A DNA stretch of 28,487 bases from a virus: positions 1 through 28,487 of the IMG/VR virus record IMGVR_UViG_3300032205_000014, one strand, 5' to 3'. Below are positions 16,349 to 20,985 of the stretch, one piece after another. Made by a program: the position numbers and the translations under genes. A model generated the notes under the pieces. The model ran no database searches and had not been told where the DNA came from. It saw nothing but the letters and a program-made list of their open reading frames with translations. How positions within the stretch are numbered: position 1 is the stretch's first letter; each line of letters begins with the position of its first letter.

Positions 16349-16441
16349 TGTCTCTTTACTTCAAAGGTGATTTTCGGGTTTGTGAACCCCCTGCGCCACA
16401 AGGGTTTGCGCGTTTTAGGTTTACTGTCTCTTTACTGTCTC
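16349..16441. repeat. TGTCTCTTTACT direct repeats
   Basis: A 12-mer is repeated exactly at 16349-16360 and 16425-16436. Its second copy is part of a tandem 11-bp repeat, TTTACTGTCTC (16420-16430, 16431-16441). Each contains the TGTCTC core of the genome-wide motif. The sites lie upstream of the HGG protein gene and could be operators. Confidence 0.55.
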
Positions 16442-16795
16442 TCCCAAATAAAGCCGGAGACAGGGGAGACAGAAGGGTAAAAAACTCTATAGGCTGTTTC
16501 GCCCATAAACGAGCGCCACAGGGGCGCGGGCTCCGGCATGATGGATTTCACCTAGAAAAATACAACCGCTCTGGCGCGCGTCTGCGTGGCGTCTAGGGCA
16601 TATCCGGCCGGCTTATCTCAGGCGCAACCGACATCATGCGGCACGGTTCCCGGCATGGGGACGTCCATTGCGCGCGGATTGCCGCTGTTTCGCCCTAGGA
16701 CGCGTGCCAGAGGGGTTCCAAGGCAAAAAGGCTGTAGGGGTAGCCAAAACCACAAAACGCGTCCTGTGCGCGTTTATGGGGGTTTTTGCTGGTTT

Positions 16796-16828
16796 TCCGG
16801 TTGCACCGGCCTTGTGGCTGCAACCGGA
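16796..16828 (-). other. stem-loop next to the terminator of the vWA gene
   Basis: A perfect 10-bp stem, TCCGGTTGCA/TGCAACCGGA, with a 13-nt loop lies six bases beyond the terminator hairpin at 16835-16867. On the minus strand it is followed by AAAACC rather than a T-run. It may be a second, back-up structure or part of a short structured RNA. Confidence 0.45.
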
Positions 16829-16834
16829 CATGGA

Positions 16835-16867
16835 AAAGCCCGGCTTGCATGGCGCAAGCCGGGCTTT
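16835..16867 (-). terminator. rho-independent terminator after the metallopeptidase-vWA gene
   Basis: A perfect 13-bp stem, AAAGCCCGGCTTG / CAAGCCGGGCTTT, encloses a 7-nt loop. On the minus strand it is followed by a short T-run (TTTT, including the stem end). It begins 31 nt after the stop at 16898, so it would end transcription of that gene. Confidence 0.8.
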
Positions 16868-16897
16868 GAGGATGGTTTCTAGGCGAAGCTGGCGCGA

Positions 16898-18811
16898 CTA
16901 GCGCGACAGCGCCGTGACCAGCACGCCCAAGCCGGCATTGGCGATATCGTCCGAACGGCATGACGCGCCTAGGCGGAAACCCTCATGCACGGGAACGTCA
17001 ATGCACAAGGCGACCGTCTCGACATCCAAGCGTGCCGCGTAAGCGCAAGCCTTGGGAACGCCGGCCGGCGTCTGGCACGCGCCGTCCGATATCACAAACA
17101 TCATTTTGCGCTTGGATGGCGCGCGATTGGCAAGCCGCGTCGCCGCGACGATCATTGACTTTGTGAGGGGGGTTCCGCCGCCGACGTCATAGGCGAGTTG
17201 CCCGAACCGCGATGCATCCCCGATCATGTCCTTATCGCCCTTCACAACGCGCAAGCCGCCGCTTGACGTGTTGAATTGCAGGACCTCGCACTTGACCCCT
17301 ACCTGATGCGCGGCTTGCGCGATGGCAAGCGCAAGCGACGCAGCCGCGAGAGCGCACACCATCATGGAACCGGAACCATCGACAAGAACGACGATTTCGG
17401 TTTCGTATCCGCCGGTAATGGTCCGCTTGGCGAACACGTTTTCGGTTTCGCCGGCCGCGATGCGCCAGTAAGCGAAGCGGTCGACGCGGCCGGAATTGCG
17501 GTTCCTATCCCATGCTTCCGTTTCTTCGGCACGCAGCACGCGCGCCACTTGCGCGCGAAGCTTGCCAGCCTTCATTGCCTCGCGCTTGACGATGCCGGCA
17601 TTGCCGTCATGGCCCGGCATCGTGGGAAGCGGCTTTGAAGCGTTGCGGCGGGCTTCCCGAATGGCATCGATGATTGCCGTTTCGCCATTCAGGGCTTGGC
17701 GGTTCCCGATTTTCTCGCGCGCCGTCTTGCGGTTTTGTTTCGCCTGCTTTTCCGACACGGGATTGATGTCGACCGGGAGCATGTCCTCGGGCTTGATGCC
17801 GGTTCCGCCGATTTCGCCCGGTTGACCCTTGTCGGTTCCGCCCGTGTCATTGCCGGCATCGCTCTCGCTCTCGCTCTCGCTCTCGCTCTCGCTCTCGCTC
17901 TCGCTCTCGCTCTCGCCGGCATCGCTCTCGCTCTCGCCGGCATCGCTCTCGCCGGCATCGCTCTCGCCGGCATCGCTCTCGCCGGCATCGCTCTCGCCGG
18001 CATCGCTCTCGCTCTCGCTCTCGCCGGCATCGCTCTCGCTCTCGCGGCCGGGATTGACCGGCATGTCGCTCTCGCTCTCGCTCTCGCGGCCGGGATTGAC
18101 CGGGAAATCGCCTTGCGGCTTTTCCGGCTTGGGCTGCGTCGCGAGTTCGCCCTTGATCCACCGGGCGATGTCTAGGACATCTTCGGTTGAACCGGCTCTA
18201 TCAAGCCGCGCCATTGCCTCGCCCACAAGGCTAGCAAGGGCGGGTTTCATGCGCGACAGCATGCGGCGACCCTGTGGAAGATCGTAACCGCAAATGTGGA
18301 CACGGCCGGCAATCGCCAGAACGTAGGGCAACTGGCGAAGATCGTTGACGTTGAACTTTTTGTCGGCAAGCGCGCTGTCGATGCTCCAAGCCATCAAGCC
18401 CGTGAGCAATTCGCGGTAGTTGCCGGCGAACGCGTCCTTCATCGCCTGCCGCTCAATGCGCGGGTCCTCTAGGCCGTTCACAAGCTCATGCACGCGTTCT
18501 TTGACGCCCTGCCGCCAAGCGGCAACCGACGTATAGAACGCGTGCGAAATTTCGTGAAGGAAGTATGCACAAAACCTGTCCATTTCGGCGCGCGTGATGC
18601 GCGTTGCGGCCGGCAGTACCGGGAAGTGCATCGTGACGTGAACGAAGCCATGATAGTCGGTTTCGTGCCAGATGGACGCGGTTCCCGTGACTTCGTCCGC
18701 TGTCGCCTTGATGCGTCCCGGCATGCGGCCGGTCATCAGGATGAAAGCGCGAATGTTGCTTTCCATTGCGTCAAGGGTATCGGGGAGTGCTATCGTTTGC
18801 ATTTTTGTCAT
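16898..18811 (-). CDS. metallopeptidase-like and vWA-domain protein, CobT-like
   Basis: The protein has 637 aa. Residues ~80-120 carry a zinc-protease motif HEISH (86-90; nt 18542-18556) followed by NGLEDPRIE (about 112-120). Residues ~240-325 are an acidic low-complexity linker of Ser-Glu and SDAGE repeats. The C-terminal ~180 residues are a vWA domain with a complete MIDAS: DGSGS (478-482), T547 in GGGTPLTKS, D576 in VISDGACQ. Family knowledge: cobaltochelatase CobT and related vWA proteins have this peptidase-like/acidic-linker/vWA plan and work with a MoxR/CobS AAA+ ATPase, which is the gene just upstream (18917-20368). No cobalamin genes are near, so a true chelatase role is unlikely. 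Two in-frame ATGs exist; 18802 has better spacing to CCTGAGG than 18811. Confidence 0.88.
   Translation of the reverse strand: MTKMQTIALPDTLDAMESNIRAFILMTGRMPGRIKATADEVTGTASIWHETDYHGFVHVTMHFPVLPAATRITRAEMDRFCAYFLHEISHAFYTSVAAWRQGVKERVHELVNGLEDPRIERQAMKDAFAGNYRELLTGLMAWSIDSALADKKFNVNDLRQLPYVLAIAGRVHICGYDLPQGRRMLSRMKPALASLVGEAMARLDRAGSTEDVLDIARWIKGELATQPKPEKPQGDFPVNPGRESESESDMPVNPGRESESDAGESESESDAGESDAGESDAGESDAGESDAGESESDAGESESESESESESESESESDAGNDTGGTDKGQPGEIGGTGIKPEDMLPVDINPVSEKQAKQNRKTAREKIGNRQALNGETAIIDAIREARRNASKPLPTMPGHDGNAGIVKREAMKAGKLRAQVARVLRAEETEAWDRNRNSGRVDRFAYWRIAAGETENVFAKRTITGGYETEIVVLVDGSGSMMVCALAAASLALAIAQAAHQVGVKCEVLQFNTSSGGLRVVKGDKDMIGDASRFGQLAYDVGGGTPLTKSMIVAATRLANRAPSKRKMMFVISDGACQTPAGVPKACAYAARLDVETVALCIDVPVHEGFRLGASCRSDDIANAGLGVLVTALSR
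17852..18087 (-). repeat. in-frame 6-bp and 15-bp tandem repeats in the vWA gene
   Basis: Head-to-tail 6-bp units (GAGAGC on the coding strand, Glu-Ser) are mixed with eight copies of a 15-bp unit giving SDAGE. At the end are two copies of a PVNPGRESES segment. Every unit is a multiple of three, so length changes keep the frame. The purity of the DNA repeat suggests recent slippage, and length may vary between relatives. Confidence 0.95.
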
Positions 18812-18840
18812 TTCCTCAGGTTTGTTTCTGTCTCGCGTTT

Positions 18841-18862
18841 TTAAAACGCCTAGGCGTTTTAA
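18841..18862. promoter_or_regulatory. 22-bp perfect palindrome upstream of the vWA gene, candidate operator
   Basis: The palindrome is centred on CCTAGG and includes AAAACGCCTAGGCGTTTT. It lies 30 bp upstream of the vWA start, between that gene and the terminator of the upstream AAA+ gene. Its core CGCCTAGGCG also occurs at 16966-16975 and 20655-20664, all within the same block, so it may be the binding site of a dimeric regulator. Because the flanks are A and T runs it could also act as a small hairpin. Confidence 0.55.
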
Positions 18863-18866
18863 CGAG

Positions 18867-18894
18867 AAAAGCGCGCTTGGTCAAGCGCGCTTTT
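18867..18894 (-). terminator. rho-independent terminator after the AAA+ gene
   Basis: A perfect 12-bp stem, AAAAGCGCGCTT / AAGCGCGCTTTT, with loop GGTC starts 23 nt after the AAA+ stop. A T-run follows on either strand (TTTTCTCG on the minus strand). It separates the AAA+ and vWA genes, implying that the two are expressed from separate promoters although they probably act together. Confidence 0.8.
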
Positions 18895-18916
18895 CACTCA
18901 CTAGGGGTTAGGCCGG

Positions 18917-20368
18917 TTATTCAACCGGCGTGAAAGGCGACCCGGGCATTGGAGCCGGAGCGGGAGCGGGAACCGGTTGCCCGTCTAGCTCTGCCTGATA
19001 TGCGCCCTTGTCGAAAGCCATTTTGATATGGGCCCGCAAGGCTTCCCGTTCCGCGTCCGGCAAGCGCGACAGCATGGTCATTTCAAACGCCGTGTCAGCG
19101 TTGAAACCGTGCCGCGTCGCCTTCACGAAAGCGATCATCCGGCGCAAGCTCATAGGCCGGTTCTCGAAGCCCGCGAGCTTGCGCACGCCGCCGATGAAGC
19201 TGACAACGCGTTCGCAAGCCGGAAGCGGCGCGCCCGTGCGATTGGCAAGCGCCTGCGTCTCCAAATCCAGCGGGAGATAGTCGACGTAAATCATACGTTC
19301 CATGCGGTCGACAAGCGCCGCATTGGCTTGCATCGTGCCCGAATAAAGCCCGGTATCGTCGCCGTAACCGCGCGTGTTGTCGCACGCCGCGAACACAACG
19401 CCATCCGCCACGGGAACGCGTTCGCCGGTCGAATGGATGTAGAGCACGCGAGCGCTCATCAGCGTTTGCAGCACGGCCGCCATTCCGGGCGGGGCGAGCG
19501 TGATTTCATCGAACATGATGACCGTTCCGGGCTGGCGTATGGCTTGTGTCAGGATACCGTCACACCAAACCATGCCACCGTTGCCGTCCGGCATCGGTTG
19601 CCCGATCAATTCGACCGCTTCCGCCTGTTTCTGGAAGGGAATGCACACGAACGGCCGGCCGGCATTCGCCGCGAATTGTTCCGGCATGGTTGATTTGCCG
19701 CCGCCGGCCGGGCCCGCAAGCCAAACGCTCCCGCCATGCTCCGCCGCTGTCGCGAGTTGCGCCATGTTGACCGGATCAACAACATACATGGGGTCAATCT
19801 TCGCCGCGTCCGGCGCGCTCCAAGCGGTCATGGGGAAGCTCGCGAGGGAACCCCTGATACCAAACATCTTGCCTAGCGTTGTCTGCTTGTCGCGGCGCGC
19901 GGCCGGCGCACGCTTGGGAAGCATGCGGGAACCGGAAGCGCCGGAACCCGAACCGGAAACGGGAACTTCAATTTCAACGATCTTTTCGATTTCCACGGCC
20001 GGCTTCAAGGCCAATTCGACAAGCGGCGCTAGCGCGGTTTCGACCGTCGCTAGGAGCGTGCTCGAAACAAAGGGACGCAGCACGTCCAGCACGGGTTCCG
20101 CGAGGGATGGCGTGCTTGTCTCGCCGTTTTCATCTTCAATCGGTTCGACCATGACCGCACCGGTAGCACGCGCCGCGTACCGGTCGATAATGGCTTGCGT
20201 TTCCGCTTCCGCTCCGAAAAGCGCAATCGCCTTGTGGATAAGATCGTTGCTGAAATCGCGGCTTGCGAAATTTCCATTCGCGGCGCGGAACGCATCGAAG
20301 CCCGGATTACGCCGGAGCATGCCCCGAATATCGTTCCGGACTTCGTTGTTTGTGAGATTGTAAGTCAT
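18917..20368 (-). CDS. MoxR/CobS-type AAA+ ATPase
   Basis: The protein has 483 aa. The first ~180 residues are an extra N-terminal part with an acidic/hydrophobic stretch (EIEKIVEIEVPVSGSGSG) that may bind the partner. The AAA+ core has Walker A GPAGGGKST (219-227), a QKQAEAVELIGQ segment, Walker B VIMFDEI (283-289), sensor 1 FAACDN (326-331) and a likely arginine finger in DRMER (354-358). The order and spacing match CobS/MoxR ATPases, which remodel or activate a vWA partner using ATP. That partner is encoded directly downstream. The ATG at 20368 has CCTGAGG seven to eight bases upstream; an almost identical leader precedes the vWA gene. CobS-like ATPases are known in tailed phages, but their role is unsettled. 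Confidence 0.9.
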   Translation of the reverse strand: MTYNLTNNEVRNDIRGMLRRNPGFDAFRAANGNFASRDFSNDLIHKAIALFGAEAETQAIIDRYAARATGAVMVEPIEDENGETSTPSLAEPVLDVLRPFVSSTLLATVETALAPLVELALKPAVEIEKIVEIEVPVSGSGSGASGSRMLPKRAPAARRDKQTTLGKMFGIRGSLASFPMTAWSAPDAAKIDPMYVVDPVNMAQLATAAEHGGSVWLAGPAGGGKSTMPEQFAANAGRPFVCIPFQKQAEAVELIGQPMPDGNGGMVWCDGILTQAIRQPGTVIMFDEITLAPPGMAAVLQTLMSARVLYIHSTGERVPVADGVVFAACDNTRGYGDDTGLYSGTMQANAALVDRMERMIYVDYLPLDLETQALANRTGAPLPACERVVSFIGGVRKLAGFENRPMSLRRMIAFVKATRHGFNADTAFEMTMLSRLPDAEREALRAHIKMAFDKGAYQAELDGQPVPAPAPAPMPGSPFTPVE

Positions 20369-20560
20369 TGATTTTCCTCAGGTTTTCTCAGGTTTTCGGC
20401 GATGCTCTCGCCGCCGGCACGCTTGGCCGGAACCAAGGTATAGGCGATTTTCGCCTAGCAAGTCAAGCGTTTCTGTCTCTCACGCTGGCGCGGCTTTCGG
20501 CCGTCTCCGGCTCTCGCAGCCTAGCGAAGCCCGGCTTGCCCGGAACCGACGCGCGCTTTG

Positions 20561-20574
20561 CGCCTAGCTAGGCG
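20561..20574. promoter_or_regulatory. CGCCTAGCTAGGCG palindrome, candidate operator
   Basis: This perfect 14-bp palindrome is built on the same CGCCTAG half-site as those at 20655-20664, 18847-18856 and 16966-16975. Together with TAGGCGA-TTT-TCGCCTA at 20441-20457 it makes three related sites upstream of the AAA+ gene. Autoregulation of the AAA+/vWA pair is an inference. Confidence 0.45.
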
Positions 20575-20782
20575 AGACAGGTTAGCGCGCGGTCGACCGG
20601 CCGGCCGGGAGCCCGGCGGCGAGACAGAGCGAGACAGGAAACAGCACGGCCGTGCGCCTAGGCGCAGCGCGGCGCGCAGCCGCGCCCCGCGACGCGGAGT
20701 GCGGGTGCCCGGATACGTAAATACGTTAAAAGACAAGAAAAACAGGAAAAGTGAAACGGTCGGAACGATTTGAGTTCAGCGC

Positions 20783-20792
20783 ACAAAAGCAC
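20783..20792 (+). promoter_or_regulatory. ACAAAAGCAC site 1, candidate operator
   Basis: This exact 10-mer occurs four times in the window: here, 20970-20979 (reverse), 27524-27533 (reverse) and 27589-27598. Here it lies at the edge of the iteron-bearing gap. The copies in the divergent promoter region overlap promoter elements, so this is probably a binding site for a phage regulator. Confidence 0.5.
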
Positions 20793-20850
20793 ACCTGCCC
20801 ACATTCAGCATGCCTACCCGTTTATGTGACAATATCACTCCCCCTGTTTT

Positions 20851-20965
20851 GCGTAGGCTCATATCCGCAAACGCTTACGCAACCGGTGCGTAGGCCCCCC
20901 CCCCTTTCGGAGGGGCCTACGCACGCCTACGCCGCGAGCCTACGCAGAGCCTACGCAGCCTACGC
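20851..20965. repeat. iteron-like GCGTAGG/CCTACGC cluster, candidate replication origin
   Basis: Seven copies of the 7-mer are present. Two are on the plus strand (20851-20857, 20888-20894) and five are inverted (20916, 20926, 20939, 20950, 20959). The inverted copies are 9-13 bp apart, close to one helical turn. All but the one at 20926 continue to GCGTAGGC or TGCGTAGG. The second and third copies form the arms of the hairpin at 20886-20924. Regular repeats next to a primase-helicase gene and an AT-richer stretch are typical of theta-type origins. Confidence 0.65.
20886..20924. other. long inverted repeat with a C-run in the loop
   Basis: A perfect 13-bp stem, GTGCGTAGGCCCC / GGGGCCTACGCAC, has a 13-nt loop that can also pair internally (CCCCT/AGGGG around TTCGG). 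It joins two iterons in opposite orientation. A run of ten C residues starts in the left arm. It could be a nicking or melting structure of an origin, or a transcript-ending hairpin for the primase-helicase gene, although no T-run follows on the minus strand. Confidence 0.6.
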
Positions 20966-20969
20966 AAGC

Positions 20970-20979
20970 GTGCTTTTGT
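20970..20979 (-). promoter_or_regulatory. ACAAAAGCAC site 2, candidate operator
   Basis: This is the reverse-oriented copy of the 10-mer. It overlaps a GGAGACA motif (20977-20983) and sits seven bases after the primase-helicase stop. With site 1 it brackets the iteron cluster. Confidence 0.5.
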
Positions 20980-20985
20980 CTCCAC

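Larger units (their letters stand above)
16252..16834. other. long non-coding region with motif repeats, no convincing gene
   Basis: I see no gene with credible codon use or a ribosome-binding site on either strand. The region holds three GGAGACA motifs (16313, 16456, 16465). The 12-mer TGTCTCTTTACT occurs twice (16349-16360 and 16425-16436), and TTTACTGTCTC is tandemly repeated at 16420-16441. There are five CTAG sites. A small GCGCC/GGCGC hairpin lies at 16513-16527. The promoter of the HGG protein gene should lie at about 16260-16330. The rest may be regulatory or decayed sequence. Confidence 0.5.
15670..20664. other. CTAG-rich block, likely foreign island
   Basis: By hand count CTAG occurs about 27 times in these 5 kb, about 5 times in the 15.6 kb to the left and about 2 times in the 7.8 kb to the right. 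The block holds the HGG protein, the vWA/AAA+ pair and most of the long non-coding DNA. The contrast points to a different evolutionary source or a different restriction history from the rest of the phage. I found no flanking direct repeats or mobility gene. Confidence 0.7.
20369..20985. promoter_or_regulatory. 617-bp non-coding region: candidate origin and promoters
   Basis: No gene is credible here. From right to left it contains an ACAAAAGCAC site (20970-20979, minus orientation), an iteron-like GCGTAGG cluster (20851-20965), a second ACAAAAGCAC site (20783-20792), an AT-richer stretch with TACGTAAATACGTTA (about 20714-20728), and a GC-rich part with CTAG palindromes: CGCCTAGGCG (20655-20664), CGCCTAGCTAGGCG (20561-20574) and TAGGCGA-TTT-TCGCCTA (20441-20457). 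The promoter of the AAA+ gene must lie in this region; the last palindrome is 73 bp before its start. Confidence 0.6.

Noticed and set aside
16634-16961. Minus-strand frames in the gap after the vWA gene
   Set aside because: They cross the perfect terminator hairpin and have no start signal or recognisable protein.
17696-18175. Long plus-strand frames rich in Ala-Leu-Ala or Ser-Leu-Ser across the vWA gene repeat
   Set aside because: These are the antisense reading of the SE/SDAGE repeat; the minus-strand frame has clear peptidase and vWA motifs on both sides.
16898-18811. True cobalt chelatase subunit CobT
   Set aside because: The domain plan matches, but no CobN or any cobalamin gene is present in the window; the safer call is a CobT-like partner of a MoxR ATPase.
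20521-20736. Minus-strand 71-codon frame in the gap before the AAA+ gene
   Set aside because: It is Arg-rich and has palindromic CTAG sites in place of codon bias, with no ribosome-binding site.
20851-20965. CRISPR-like array
   Set aside because: The units are only 7-8 bp, in both orientations, with spacers of a few bases and no cas genes; iterons fit better.
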